64,000 nt of DNA from Ignavibacteriaceae bacterium (GTDB taxonomy: Bacteria; Bacteroidota; Ignavibacteria; Ignavibacteriales; Ignavibacteriaceae). This document shows, piece by piece, positions 25,820-34,921 of the stretch. The position numbers and the translations under genes were made by a program. Below the pieces are notes generated by a model, which did not search any database, was not told where the DNA came from, and saw only the letters and a list, made by a program, of their open reading frames with translations. The stretch covers positions 372,001-436,000 of the forward strand of contig JALNZG010000001.1 in assembly GCA_023229425.1 (NCBI GenBank), in the 5' to 3' direction. Each line of letters begins with the position of its first letter. Positions within the stretch are counted from its first letter, which is position 1.

Positions 25820-26824
25820 ATGCTTGGAATAACAAAACGGATTTCGAAAAAATTAAAATGGGGAATTGCCGGTTGTGGAAAGTTTACCGAGACATCCATA
25901 CTCCCAACCTTTAATTTAATTCCTAGGTCAAAGGTCAATGCGCTCTTTAGTAACGATGCAAAGCGGGCAAAATCATTAGCGGAAAAATTTCTCATTCCCA
26001 AATCATTCAATAATTTTGATGAGTTTCTTCAGTCGGATATTGATGTAGTTTATATAGCAAGCGCCAATGCTCATCATTACGAGCAGGTAATAAAAGCGGC
26101 AAAAGCAAAAAAACATATTCTGTGCGAAAAACCTCTTTCGGTCACTTCAGCCCAATCTGAAGAAATGGTTCGGGTCTGCAAAGAAAACGGCGTTCACTTT
26201 GCAGTTGATTTTGTTTACCGGTTCCATCCGCTCGTAGAAAAGACTAAAGCCATTATTGAAGCTTCATTGCTCGGAAAAATCATTTATATGAATGCTGAGT
26301 TTAATATTAATTTAATCCCAAGGGATAATTTCCGCTATAATAAAGCGGCAGCCGGCGGCGGGGCAGTAAGGGATTTAGGAACGCATCTGTTGGACTTGAT
26401 GCGTTATCTCTGCGGAGAAATTGTTGAACTCAACGGCGTGAACGAAAGACTTATTTATAAATCAGAAGTTGAAGATTTTGCTGCAGGAATTGTAAAATTT
26501 GAACGTGGTGGATTCGGGCATTTCCAAGTTGCGTATTGCACACCGAAATCTTTTAATAGATTGGAAATCATCGGAACGAAAGGGGCTATTAGCATAGATG
26601 GACTTATCAGCGCCCGTTACGGTTCATCAAAGTTAAGTATCCTCCTTGAGGGAGAAGGGAAAAAAGTTTTTAGGAAAAGGGCGAATAAACTTTACCGGTT
26701 ATTGAAGTCGGTCACAAAGTCTTTCTTGAAAAATGAAACACCACTTGTTACGGGTGAAGATGGGTTGGCAAATATGAGATTAATGGAAAAGTTTGAAAAT
26801 AGATGCAGCAACGTGAAGAGTTAA
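25820..26824 (+). CDS. Gfo/Idh/MocA family NAD(P)-dependent oxidoreductase
   Basis: A 334-residue sugar or polyol dehydrogenase-like enzyme. The Rossmann N-terminus reads WGIAGCGKFTETSILP, and the substrate-site motif is HILCEKPLSVTS. A second domain contains GGGAVRDLGTHLLDLMRYL. Substrate is unknown. It overlaps the next gene, a class II aldolase, by 22 bp, which suggests joint translation and perhaps a shared sugar pathway. Confidence 0.88.
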   Translation: MLGITKRISKKLKWGIAGCGKFTETSILPTFNLIPRSKVNALFSNDAKRAKSLAEKFLIPKSFNNFDEFLQSDIDVVYIASANAHHYEQVIKAAKAKKHILCEKPLSVTSAQSEEMVRVCKENGVHFAVDFVYRFHPLVEKTKAIIEASLLGKIIYMNAEFNINLIPRDNFRYNKAAAGGGAVRDLGTHLLDLMRYLCGEIVELNGVNERLIYKSEVEDFAAGIVKFERGGFGHFQVAYCTPKSFNRLEIIGTKGAISIDGLISARYGSSKLSILLEGEGKKVFRKRANKLYRLLKSVTKSFLKNETPLVTGEDGLANMRLMEKFENRCSNVKS

Positions 26825-27459
26825 TCGCATATTGTCATAAAGTTTATGAAAAGGATTTTGTCTCTGCTTTTGACGGTAATTTATCTATAAGAACTCCAAA
26901 TGGAACCATTCTTATCACCCGCTCTGCCGTTTGCAAAGGGGATGTTACTAATAACGACATTTTAGAAATTGACATGAATGGCGAAATCGTAAGTGGCTCC
27001 GGGAAAATTTCTACGGAAAACAAACTTCACTTATTTATTTATAAAAATCGAAAAGATGTTAATGCTGTTGTACACGCTCATCCCGTTTATTCAACTGCAT
27101 TTGCTTCATCAAGAGATTCTTTAGACCGCCCGATTTTCCCGGAAGTAATTTTAACTTTAGGGCGAATCCCGCTTTGCAAATATGCCACTCCATCAACCGA
27201 TGAATTGCCGGACAGCTTAAGGAATCATGTTAATTACGCAAATGTTTTTTTATTGGAAAATCACGGAGCTGTTTCGGTTGGTGTTAATTTGCGGCAGGCT
27301 TATTTTAGGATGGAAAAGTTAGAGCACACGGCAAAAACAATTTTTATTGCCACTAAACTCGGCGGTATTAAAGAAATTCCAAAATATAAATTGGATGAAC
27401 TTTATTCTGTAGCTGAAAAAAACTATGGAATAAAATTGAACGAAAAAAATAAATTTTAG
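26803..27459 (+). CDS. Class II aldolase/adducin family protein (sugar-phosphate aldolase-like)
   Basis: A 218-residue zinc-dependent enzyme related to fuculose-, rhamnulose- and ribulose-phosphate aldolases or epimerases. Visible features are AFDGNLSIRTPNGTILITRS, KISTENKLHLFIY, the paired metal histidines in VVHAHPVYS and the third histidine in LLENHGAVSVG. Length fits a FucA-like single-domain enzyme. The ATG lies inside the end of the upstream oxidoreductase gene, so they are translationally coupled. Substrate is not resolved. Confidence 0.88.
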   Translation: MQQREELIAYCHKVYEKDFVSAFDGNLSIRTPNGTILITRSAVCKGDVTNNDILEIDMNGEIVSGSGKISTENKLHLFIYKNRKDVNAVVHAHPVYSTAFASSRDSLDRPIFPEVILTLGRIPLCKYATPSTDELPDSLRNHVNYANVFLLENHGAVSVGVNLRQAYFRMEKLEHTAKTIFIATKLGGIKEIPKYKLDELYSVAEKNYGIKLNEKNKF

Positions 27460-27503
27460 AATCACATTTCTATTTAACAAATTCGAAATAATATTTTAAT
27501 AAT

Positions 27504-28508
27504 ATGAACGAAAAAAATAAATTAAATATTGCGTTAATTGTCGGTGGTGCTTCTGCCGAAAGGGAAGTGTCTAAACATTCGAGCCAAGCAATTTACAATT
27601 CGCTTTTGGAGCTTGGCTATTCCGTAACATTGATTGATCCCGGATACGGGTTAAATCAGCCGGAAAATCAGCAAGATTTTTTTTCTGAAAAAGATTTATT
27701 TCCGGTTTCTGCACGCAATTATCTCGAAGCTGTAAATTCTTCTTTGTTTGATAATATTGATGTCGCTTTTCTTGGGCTGCATGGTGAATGGGGTGAAGAC
27801 GGGATTATTCAATCGCTTCTTGAGTTGCGGAATATTAAATATACCGGCTCGGATGTTTTGGCAAGTTCGTTAACGATGGATAAAATGATGTCCAAAATTG
27901 TTATGCGCGATCATAATATTTCTGTTCCGGATGGTTTTGTGATCGAGAAAAATTATTCTTACGAAACAATTCTCCAAAAAATAAAAAATGAATTTTCTCT
28001 CCCACTAATAGTAAAACCAAATGATCAAGGCTCCACGTTCGGATTAACCGTTTGCGAAAAAGAAGAAGATGTTAAAGATGCGCTGACGCTTTCATTCCAA
28101 TATTCTGATAAAACTTTAATTGAAGAATTTATTCCTGGTAGAGAATTAACTGTCGGAATTTTAGCCGACGAAGTCTTTCCCGTGTTGGAAATTCGTCCGA
28201 AGCATAAATTGTATGATTACGAATGCAAATACACAAAAGGAATGAGTGAGTATATTGTGCCGGCTGATTTGCCAGTGCAATTAGCAGCACAAATTCAGGA
28301 ACAAACACAACGGGCATTTGGTTCGCTGGGATGCAGTGGTTACGCCCGCGCAGATTTTCGTTTAAATGATGCAGGTAAATTTTACTGCCTTGAAGTAAAT
28401 TCATTACCGGGAATGACGGCTACAAGTCTGCTTCCGAAAGCGGCAAAAGCTGTCGGCATTTCATTTACCGAATTGGTTGAAAAAATTGTGAATCTTGCAC
28501 TTACATGA
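27504..28508 (+). CDS. ddl: D-alanine--D-alanine ligase
   Basis: A 334-residue ATP-grasp enzyme that joins two D-alanines for peptidoglycan precursors. It has VGGASAEREVSKHS at the N-terminus, LGLHGEWGEDG, VKPNDQGSTFGL, EEFIPGRELTVGIL, the metal site DFRLNDAGKFYCLEVNSLPG and the terminal MTATSLLPKAA. All conserved blocks are present. Its stop overlaps the start of the FtsB-like gene by 4 bp, linking cell-wall and division functions in one transcript. Confidence 0.95.
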   Translation: MNEKNKLNIALIVGGASAEREVSKHSSQAIYNSLLELGYSVTLIDPGYGLNQPENQQDFFSEKDLFPVSARNYLEAVNSSLFDNIDVAFLGLHGEWGEDGIIQSLLELRNIKYTGSDVLASSLTMDKMMSKIVMRDHNISVPDGFVIEKNYSYETILQKIKNEFSLPLIVKPNDQGSTFGLTVCEKEEDVKDALTLSFQYSDKTLIEEFIPGRELTVGILADEVFPVLEIRPKHKLYDYECKYTKGMSEYIVPADLPVQLAAQIQEQTQRAFGSLGCSGYARADFRLNDAGKFYCLEVNSLPGMTATSLLPKAAKAVGISFTELVEKIVNLALT

Positions 28509-28801
28509 AATTACGTTTTTCAAATCAAAAGATTCTTCTCGTAATATTTTTTACAATTGCATTAGCAGGATTTTCCTATCTCGCATTTAATGAAACCGGA
28601 ATTGTTAAATATATCAAAGTGAAAAGTGAACTCGACTCATTAAAAGCAGTGGTGAAAAGTTTGGAAGTTGAAAATAAAATTATTTCCGCAGAAAACGATT
28701 CACTCTTGAAAAAAGTCCCGGCAAAAATTGAACGCATTGCACGCGAGAAATATTCGATGGGCAAAAAAAATGAAATTGTAATTAAGATTGAGAAGCAATA
28801 A
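28505..28801 (+). CDS. Septum formation initiator, FtsB/DivIC-like
   Basis: A 98-residue bitopic protein: short cytoplasmic N-terminus, one membrane helix (about residues 11-28, ILLVIFFTIALAGFSYLAF), then a coiled coil (SELDSLKAVVKSLEVENKI) and the family end IERIAREKYSMGKKNEIVI. FtsB/DivIC proteins link the divisome to septal wall synthesis. The ATG overlaps the ddl stop as ATGA, so it is translationally coupled. Confidence 0.85.
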   Translation: MKLRFSNQKILLVIFFTIALAGFSYLAFNETGIVKYIKVKSELDSLKAVVKSLEVENKIISAENDSLLKKVPAKIERIAREKYSMGKKNEIVIKIEKQ

Positions 28802-28821
28802 TTGAATCCCGCAAAAATAAA

Positions 28822-30117
28822 TTGAAAACAAATCAGTCAAATGTGAATATTCCTTTAGCTGAACGAGTAAGACCTGTCAGCCTTGATTTCTTTTTCGGAC
28901 AGGAACATCTTTTAGGTAAAGGAAAGCCGATCCGTTTGATGATAGAGACCGATACTCTTTCATCCTTTATTTTATGGGGACCTCCAGGCACCGGCAAAAC
29001 AACGATTGCAAAATTAATTGCTCTGAATACCAAATCCGAGTTTTTCCAAATTAACGCGGTCTCTTCCGGTGTTAAAGAAATTAGAGAAATTATTTCTTCA
29101 GCAACAAAGAACCGTCAATTCCATAAAAAAACAATTTTGTTTATCGATGAAATTCACCGCTTCAACAAAGCACAGCAGGATGCGCTATTGAGTGCGGTAG
29201 AATCAGGCTTGCTAACGTTGATCGGTGCAACTACAGAAAATCCTTCGTTTGAAGTGATTTCAGCTTTGCGTTCGCGTATGCGGATTTTCACATTAAAAGA
29301 ATTAGAAAAAGAAGACCTTGAAAAAATTATTGATTCGGCACTACAAAAAGACGAACTGCTTTCATCCTATTCTATCAATATTATTGATAAAGATTTTCTT
29401 CTTTATCTTTCCGGCGGAGATGCCCGGACAATGTTAAATATTCTTGAAGCGGCAGTTCTTCAAGAAAAAGAAAAAGAAAAAATTGATTTAACAAAAGAAG
29501 TTTTTGAAAATGTTGTTCAGCAAAAAAATATTTTGTACGATAAGGATGGCGAAGAGCATTTCAATTTAATTTCCGCGTTTATCAAAAGTATTCGAGGAAG
29601 TGATCCCGATGCCGCATTATATTGGATGGCGAGAATGTTAGCCGGAGGCGAAGACCCGCTTTTTATTGCAAGAAGAATGATTGTGCTTGCTTCGGAAGAT
29701 ATTGGGAATGCATCGCCAAACGCCTTGCTACTTGCGGAAGCCTGCTTTTCTGCCGTTGATAAAATCGGGATGCCGGAAGCAAGAATTATTCTTGCGCAAT
29801 GTGTAACCTATTTGGCTTCTTCCGTTAAAAGCAATGCATCTTATTCTGCAATTGAAAAAGCGCTGCGGGATGTTGAAGAAAAACCTTTCTACAAAGTTCC
29901 GCTTCATTTACGGAACGCACCAACTGCATTAATGAAAAAACTCGGCTACGGCAAAGAATATAAATATGCGCATGAGTTTAAAAATCATTTTGTGGAAGAA
30001 AATTATTTCCCCGAAGAGATGAAAGGAACGCAGTATTATTTCCCCAAAGAAATCGGGCAAGAGAAAAAAATATTTGACTGGTTAAAATTTCTCTGGAAAG
30101 ATAAAAAGAAATATTGA
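28822..30117 (+). CDS. rarA: Replication-associated recombination protein A (AAA ATPase)
   Basis: A 431-residue clamp-loader-like AAA ATPase (RarA/MgsA) that acts at stalled replication forks. It has the N-terminal [21 protein letters not shown], Walker [10 protein letters not shown], Walker [13 protein letters not shown], sensor [12 protein letters not shown], and a C-terminal tetramerisation region with [19 protein letters not shown]. The start is a TTG at 28822; no ATG fits ahead of the conserved N-terminus. It shares its stop region with the methyltransferase start. Confidence 0.93.
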   Translation: MKTNQSNVNIPLAERVRPVSLDFFFGQEHLLGKGKPIRLMIETDTLSSFILWGPPGTGKTTIAKLIALNTKSEFFQINAVSSGVKEIREIISSATKNRQFHKKTILFIDEIHRFNKAQQDALLSAVESGLLTLIGATTENPSFEVISALRSRMRIFTLKELEKEDLEKIIDSALQKDELLSSYSINIIDKDFLLYLSGGDARTMLNILEAAVLQEKEKEKIDLTKEVFENVVQQKNILYDKDGEEHFNLISAFIKSIRGSDPDAALYWMARMLAGGEDPLFIARRMIVLASEDIGNASPNALLLAEACFSAVDKIGMPEARIILAQCVTYLASSVKSNASYSAIEKALRDVEEKPFYKVPLHLRNAPTALMKKLGYGKEYKYAHEFKNHFVEENYFPEEMKGTQYYFPKEIGQEKKIFDWLKFLWKDKKKY

Positions 30118-31073
30118 TGGGATATTTCTGTAAAATCTGCGGCAACAAAGAATCAAATCAATTTTACGATGTTCGCGAAATGCAATTCGGAACACGCGAT
30201 AAATTTATCTACTGCCAATGTTCAAGCTGCGGTTGTTTGCAATTAACAAATCCCCCTGCTGATCTTTCCCATTATTATCCCGCTAAATATTTTTCTTTTC
30301 AACTGCCGAAAGGAAAATATATTAAGAAAAAATTAAATGTTTATAGAGATAGATATTCGTTTGGAATTCCTTCTCTTATCGGAAGAATTATATTTGCTAA
30401 ATATGGTGCTCCAACTTACATAAACTGGTTAAATGAAATGGATGTGACTCTTACCAGTTCAATACTTGATGTAGGCAGCGGTGTTGGAAAACTTCTTTAC
30501 AGAATGGGTGATGCCGGTTTTAATAATTTAACCGGAATAGATGCATTCATTGAGCAAGATATTATTTACGCTAACGGAGTTAAGATATTAAAGAAAAGTT
30601 TATTTGAAATAAGTGAAAAGTTTGATTTGGTGATGCTGCATCATTCGTTGGAACACATGGACGATCAACATTCGGTGTTTAAGAAATTGTCAACCATGCT
30701 TGATCCCGGAAAATTTTTATTTATTCGCATTCCGATTTGCTCTTCTTTTGCGTGGGAATATTACAAAGAAAATTGGTTCGCCCTTGAAGCCCCGAGACAT
30801 TTCGTTAACCATTCGCTTAAAAGTTTGAACTATTTGGCAGAGAAATATGGATTTGTTGTTAAAAAAACAATCTACGATTCACGCAGTATTCAACTGTACG
30901 GAAGTGAACAGTATAAACAAAATATTCCATTAATGAATGACCGTTCTTATTTTGTTAATCCCGGCAATTCAATTTTTACTCATACGCAAATGCAAGAATT
31001 TGAAAAGGAAACGAAGAGATTGAATGAAACGGGCATGGGCGATCAAGCCGGATTTTTCTTAGTTAAGCGTTAA
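30117..31073 (+). CDS. Class I SAM-dependent methyltransferase with N-terminal zinc ribbon
   Basis: A 319-residue protein. The first 45 residues carry CKICGNKE and CQCSSCGCLQL, a four-cysteine zinc ribbon seen in several sugar or small-molecule methyltransferases. A Methyltransf_23-type domain follows: SILDVGSGVGKLLYRM binds SAM, and LVMLHHSLEHMDD is the post-core motif. Substrate is unknown; relatives act in polysaccharide or natural-product modification. ATG 30117 overlaps the rarA stop by one base. It converges with dprA. Confidence 0.85.
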   Translation: MGYFCKICGNKESNQFYDVREMQFGTRDKFIYCQCSSCGCLQLTNPPADLSHYYPAKYFSFQLPKGKYIKKKLNVYRDRYSFGIPSLIGRIIFAKYGAPTYINWLNEMDVTLTSSILDVGSGVGKLLYRMGDAGFNNLTGIDAFIEQDIIYANGVKILKKSLFEISEKFDLVMLHHSLEHMDDQHSVFKKLSTMLDPGKFLFIRIPICSSFAWEYYKENWFALEAPRHFVNHSLKSLNYLAEKYGFVVKKTIYDSRSIQLYGSEQYKQNIPLMNDRSYFVNPGNSIFTHTQMQEFEKETKRLNETGMGDQAGFFLVKR

Positions 31074-32195
31074 CTAAATAATTACAAATACTTTCCCGGG
31101 GATCTGTTTTACCAACCCTTTAAATTCAAGCGTGAGCAAATTAACTAAACAATCGGAAGTTGATAGTCCGGTTTGAGTGGCAATATTATCTATCTGCATT
31201 TCCTTGTTCTCAAGAACCGTAAGAATTTTTTGTTCAAAAAGATTTAAATCGATATGGGGCTTTGGAATTGATTTTCCGATAACCGGTTTCAATTTTAATT
31301 CAAGCTCCACAAGAACATCTTCCGGATTACATACAAGTTTAGCTTCCCCTTTTTGGATAAGGGCATTAGTTCCTTCAGCTTGCTTAATTCCTAAATTTCC
31401 GGGTATCGCAAAAACCTCTCTTCCTTGATCCAACGCAAACGCCGCTGTTTGCAAAGCACCGCCCTGGATACCTGACTCAACAACAACGCACCCAAGACTC
31501 AATCCTGAAATTATTCTGTTGCGTGATGGGAAATTTTGTGCATCCGGTTTTGTTCCGAGTGAAAATTCACTTATCAACAATCCGTTGTTGGGAATTTCTT
31601 CATACAATTTTTTATTTTCCGGCGGATAGACAATGTTTAAACCACAGCCGAGAACGGCAATAGTCCTTCCGTTTGCTTTTAATGCGGCTTGATGCGCAAT
31701 AGAATCAACTCCTCTCGCCAATCCGCTTGCGATAGTTATTCCTTGTGAAGCTAATGCAAATGAAAATTTTTCCGCTTGGATTTTTCCGTACGTTGTCGGT
31801 TGTCTTGTTCCTACAATGGCGATCGGGAAATTATCTTTCTCAAGAAAATCCCCCTTGATGTATAAAATCATCGGCGGGTCGTAAATTTTTTTCAAAAGAT
31901 TCGGATAAGCTTCATCAAAAAAAGAAATTGCTTTTATTTTAAGAGATTGAAGTGCGGCAAATTCTTTTTCAAATTTTGAAAATGAAGAAGGGAAGTGTCG
32001 GATTGCTTCGGATAATTTTTTTGAAAGGAAAGTTCCGATCCCTTCAACATTTGATAAAGTGGATAAGTCGGCTTCGAAAATATTATCGATAGAATGAAAA
32101 GCCGAAAGTAAATTTCTAATTTTCACCGGACCGATTCCCTCAACTGAAAGAAGAAATCGCATTTGGGCAAATTCTTGAAAAGTTGTTCCCGCCAA
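31074..32195 (-). CDS. dprA: DNA-processing protein A (DprA/Smf)
   Basis: A 373-residue protein that loads RecA onto incoming single-stranded DNA in natural transformation. A helix-hairpin-helix region (LLSVEGIGPVKIRNLL, VEGIGTFLSKKL) precedes the Rossmann-like domain with IVGTRQPTTYG, ASGLARGVDSIAHQAAL, AVLGCGLNIVYPPEN and SEFSLGTKPDAQNFPSRNRI. A C-terminal winged helix (DNIATQTGLSTSDCLVNLL) completes it. It is the last gene of a three-gene leftward operon with an EutN-like gene 2 bp upstream. Confidence 0.94.
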   Translation of the reverse strand: MAGTTFQEFAQMRFLLSVEGIGPVKIRNLLSAFHSIDNIFEADLSTLSNVEGIGTFLSKKLSEAIRHFPSSFSKFEKEFAALQSLKIKAISFFDEAYPNLLKKIYDPPMILYIKGDFLEKDNFPIAIVGTRQPTTYGKIQAEKFSFALASQGITIASGLARGVDSIAHQAALKANGRTIAVLGCGLNIVYPPENKKLYEEIPNNGLLISEFSLGTKPDAQNFPSRNRIISGLSLGCVVVESGIQGGALQTAAFALDQGREVFAIPGNLGIKQAEGTNALIQKGEAKLVCNPEDVLVELELKLKPVIGKSIPKPHIDLNLFEQKILTVLENKEMQIDNIATQTGLSTSDCLVNLLTLEFKGLVKQIPGKVFVII

Positions 32196-32197
32196 GT

Positions 32198-32482
32198 TTA
32201 TGCTTTTGAGTTTAAATAATCTATCTTGTCCACAATTGCAACAATTATTGAGTGTACCGGGGCTTTTTTGTGTCCTAAAATCTGTTGTACCGCATCACCT
32301 TCTTGTACAAGAAGAACTGTGTCGCCGATCCCTGAATCAATTAAATCGATGGCTACAACATCTTGTTTCCCAATATAATTTCCTTCAAGATCAATTTGAT
32401 GAACGACCATCAATTTATTTCCCGTCAGATGTTCGTTCTTCTGTGTTGACACTACATTCCCTTTAACTTTAGCAAGCACCAC
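32198..32482 (-). CDS. EutN/CcmL-family pentameric vertex protein
   Basis: A 94-residue protein with the EutN/CcmL fold: MVLAKVKGNVVSTQKNEHL, KLMVVHQIDLEGN, VVAIDLIDSGIGDTVLLV, then HKKAPVHSIIVAIVDKID. In bacterial microcompartments these pentamers cap the shell vertices. No BMC-domain shell protein or signature enzyme is present in this window, so it is either an outlying shell gene or a family member with another role. It is 2 bp from dprA and 1 bp from the small membrane-protein gene, so all three are cotranscribed. Confidence 0.8.
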   Translation of the reverse strand: MVLAKVKGNVVSTQKNEHLTGNKLMVVHQIDLEGNYIGKQDVVAIDLIDSGIGDTVLLVQEGDAVQQILGHKKAPVHSIIVAIVDKIDYLNSKA

Positions 32483-32483
32483 G

Positions 32484-32756
32484 TTACTTTGATTCCTGTT
32501 CGGTCGTTTCTTTCTTTTTTATTAAAATTGATAGCGGAAAAAAAACTAAATAAACAAGAATGAGAATAATTGGAGCCAAATATAGTGAGGCGGTGCTGTT
32601 CCAGGGTTTAATGGAAAGAAAATAATAACCCAGCACCGAAAGAACAACGCCTAATGCCAAAATTATATAATTTGTTTTTGACCAATAAATACTAAAAGGA
32701 GAAGTCAAAATTTTTGAAACTTTTGGACTTCCTTTTTTCCTAACTGATTTTGCCAT
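32484..32756 (-). CDS. Small two-helix membrane protein
   Basis: A 90-residue protein with a basic N-terminus (KSVRKKGSPKVSK), the segment SPFSIYWSKTNYIILALGVV leading into helix one, and a second helix LAPIILILVYLVFFPLSILI, ending in charged residues. The layout resembles small DUF3098-type proteins of Bacteroidota, but I cannot confirm the family. First gene of the leftward group with the EutN-like protein and dprA. Confidence 0.6.
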   Translation of the reverse strand: MAKSVRKKGSPKVSKILTSPFSIYWSKTNYIILALGVVLSVLGYYFLSIKPWNSTASLYLAPIILILVYLVFFPLSILIKKKETTEQESK

Positions 32757-32770
32757 AATAGTCTCTTATA

Positions 32771-32811
32771 ATTAAAAAATAAAAACCCAGTGTTGGGGAA
32801 GACACTGGGTT
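32771..32811 (-). terminator. Rho-independent terminator, minus strand
   Basis: AACCCAGTG and CACTGGGTT form a nine-pair stem (32784-32811); on the minus strand it is followed by TTTTTATTTTTTAA. It ends the transcript of the small gene at 32895-33143, ahead of the dprA operon. Confidence 0.75.
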
Positions 32812-32821
32812 GTCTGTATAA

Positions 32822-32851
32822 TCTTGCAGACCAGGGGAGAAATCTGCAAGA
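32822..32851. repeat. Second hairpin next to the terminator
   Basis: TCTTGCAGA and TCTGCAAGA form a nine-pair stem with a 12-nt loop. It has no T-run and lies in the 3' untranslated part of the same minus-strand message, so it may protect the 3' end or regulate it. Confidence 0.55.
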
Positions 32852-32894
32852 AAGACAATGAAAATATAGAACTTCAAAAGCACATTGTCAATAT

Positions 32895-33143
32895 TTACTT
32901 ACTTAACTGATAGACAATTTTTCTAATAGTGTCAAATTGAAGGTAAGGATATTCTTCTCTAATAGCATCAATAGCGTCTCCCGCACTGATTTTGCTCGTA
33001 CGAAGCGTTCTGAACTTTTTGCGGATTTTGTAATCACGAACCGATTTTTCATCAATAAGCCCGTGATCATTCAACAGTTGGTAAATATCGTCACTGATAA
33101 GATCAGCTAACGGATTTTCCATTTTTGATATTACAGTTAGCAT
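32895..33143 (-). CDS. Conserved-looking small hypothetical protein
   Basis: An 82-residue soluble protein rich in charged residues: NPLADLISDDIYQLLNDHGL, then DYKIRKKFRTLRTSKISAG, DAIDAIREEYPYLQFDTIRK. It looks fully helical and has no recognised domain; the C-terminal half resembles a small helical DNA- or protein-binding unit, but that is inference. I chose the ATG at 33143 because AAAGGTG lies six bases ahead; a GTG at 33152 overlaps that ribosome-binding site. It has its own terminator, so it is a single-gene unit. Confidence 0.65.
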   Translation of the reverse strand: MLTVISKMENPLADLISDDIYQLLNDHGLIDEKSVRDYKIRKKFRTLRTSKISAGDAIDAIREEYPYLQFDTIRKIVYQLSK

Positions 33144-33152
33144 AGGTGTCAC

Positions 33153-33505
33153 CTTTTGTTTGTTTTTTATTGAACATTACTCAAGGTATCAAATGGTCTA
33201 TAATTTTCCTTCTTCTTTCACAAACAAAATTTTTATAAAAATAATTCCATTATTAGCTTTTTAGACACCTAACTGTGGCAGAAGTTTAAGAATTACTAAA
33301 ACTTCATAAGTAATTTTGTCTTTTTTAAGAAGAAAGTCAACAGTTATTTTTTAAATATGTTCTATATCAATTTGGGGAAGGGGTCTGGAAACGGTGGCTC
33401 CGCTTTTCTGATTCCTAAAGAAATTTATTTAGGGGGAAATTTATCAGCAAATATTTTAAAATTTATTCTTAACTTTGAACCTATTAATAATAATTAGTTT
33501 ATTCA
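33153..33505. other. Intergenic region upstream of the polysaccharide locus
   Basis: A 353-bp AT-rich spacer between divergent genes. No open frame or repeat stands out. It should hold the promoter of the small minus-strand gene and that of the polysaccharide operon; only the -7-like element at 33470 is distinctive. I saw no convincing JUMPstart/ops element. Confidence 0.5.
33470..33477 (+). promoter_or_regulatory. Putative -7 element of the polysaccharide operon
   Basis: TAACTTTG matches TAnnTTTG of Bacteroidota promoters and lies 28 bp before the first ATG of the operon. The -33 region is not clear. Confidence 0.45.
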
Positions 33506-34897
33506 ATGCAGACAAAAAAAATAATGAAAATAGCGATCTTTTCGGTTTTAATGATTTTTCAAAACAGTCTTCAACCGCAAAACAAAAGTGAATTTAGTTT
33601 TGATTCGACACCAAAACAGAATACTATTAGTGTTACTATCGGGGGTGATTTCATTACGAATGGTACATTCCCAGCAGTAATTGGTGAAAGAGTTGATCAG
33701 TTCGTGACGAGAATATTCAATGTTGCTAAAAGCGAAAGAGTGGGAACAACAGCTAACGCTGAACAGCGGGAAATAATTTTTAATCAACTCGCAGATTTTA
33801 CGAAACGAGAAATTCAGATTAAAAGAGTTAACGGACAGACTTTAACGATAGATTTAGAAAAATATAGATTGACCGGGAATTATTCTCAAAATCCCTACCT
33901 CCAAAACGACGATGTAATTCTTTTCCCTTTTAATGAGCGTGAAAGGAATTTTGTTTTTATTACTGGCGCAGTAAATAGAACTTCCAAATTTCAATTTGTC
34001 GAAGGAGATAAATTGGAAGATGCACTACTTTTTGCCGGTGGAGTTGATAAAGGAATAGATAAAGTAACTTCCGCTGAAATCAGCAGACTTGACGCATCAG
34101 GAGAAAAAGAGACCAAAACAGTTGTTAATCTTTCCGATAATCCCGCTTTAAGAAGGGGTGATAGGGTTACAGTAATCGGGGAAGAAACTTTTCGCCGGGA
34201 TTTTAGAGTAACAGTTGCCGGTGAAGTCTCTCGTCCGGGAGCCGTCACTATCTCAAAGAGTTCTTCAACTTTAAAAGAAGTGATTGAAAAAGCAGGTGGA
34301 TTTTTACCTAGTGCAGATTTATCAAGGGCAGAACTCTTAAGAGGTGCAAATGTATTCAAATCAACACTTTTTTCGGAAGAACTGGATCAATTTTTAATGA
34401 ATAGGATGGCTGAGATTACTCCCGAAGACTCAATGAATTTAGCTGTGGATAACAAACTTCGTTTTATAAGAGGTAATGGTGTAATTGATTTTGCAAAAAT
34501 AAGTGATACATCTTCTTCGGCAAGTAAATTTTCAGTTCGAAATGGAGATTATATTCATGTACCCGAAAAACTAAATTTAGTTTATGTGTATGGACAAGTC
34601 TATAACCCTGGATACATTGCTTTTATTGCTGACAAGGGAGTAGATTATTATATCGCTAAAGCCGATGGAAAAGGACAAAACGCAAGAGATGAAATCTATT
34701 TAATTAAAGGGAAAAGCCGGAGTTGGACAAAAATTGATAAAGAGGTTTCCTATACTATTGAGCCGGGAGATGTAATCTGGCTTCCGAAAGAACCGATACG
34801 AACTTTTAGTTATTATTTGGATAGAGTGATGGCAATAAGTAGTATTGTTACAGCGTTAGCCACTGTTTTATTATTAGTAATACAATTTAAGAAGTAA
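33506..34897 (+). CDS. SLBB-domain polysaccharide export protein (Wza-like) with C-terminal membrane helix
   Basis: A 463-residue exported protein. An N-terminal signal (MKIAIFSVLMIF) precedes an export-like domain and at least three SLBB modules: FVFITGAVNRTSKFQFVEGD, FRVTVAGEVSRPGAVTISKS and LVYVYGQVYNPGYIAFIADK. Such proteins form the periplasmic and outer-membrane export conduit for surface polysaccharide. Unlike classic Wza it has no lipobox; instead the last 25 residues form a hydrophobic helix (AISSIVTALATVLLLVIQFKK). It opens the locus and is followed closely by the Wzz gene. Confidence 0.85.
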   Translation: MQTKKIMKIAIFSVLMIFQNSLQPQNKSEFSFDSTPKQNTISVTIGGDFITNGTFPAVIGERVDQFVTRIFNVAKSERVGTTANAEQREIIFNQLADFTKREIQIKRVNGQTLTIDLEKYRLTGNYSQNPYLQNDDVILFPFNERERNFVFITGAVNRTSKFQFVEGDKLEDALLFAGGVDKGIDKVTSAEISRLDASGEKETKTVVNLSDNPALRRGDRVTVIGEETFRRDFRVTVAGEVSRPGAVTISKSSSTLKEVIEKAGGFLPSADLSRAELLRGANVFKSTLFSEELDQFLMNRMAEITPEDSMNLAVDNKLRFIRGNGVIDFAKISDTSSSASKFSVRNGDYIHVPEKLNLVYVYGQVYNPGYIAFIADKGVDYYIAKADGKGQNARDEIYLIKGKSRSWTKIDKEVSYTIEPGDVIWLPKEPIRTFSYYLDRVMAISSIVTALATVLLLVIQFKK

Positions 34898-34921
34898 TTT
34901 TATTAAAAGGATTTTTTTGTA

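Noticed and set aside
26803..27459. A microcompartment sugar-degradation operon built around the class II aldolase
   Set aside because: No shell protein, aldehyde dehydrogenase or encapsulation sequence is adjacent; only the distant EutN-like gene hints at it.
33361..33430. JUMPstart/ops element ahead of the polysaccharide operon
   Set aside because: GGTGGCTCCGC is only superficially similar to the GGCGGTAGCGT core.
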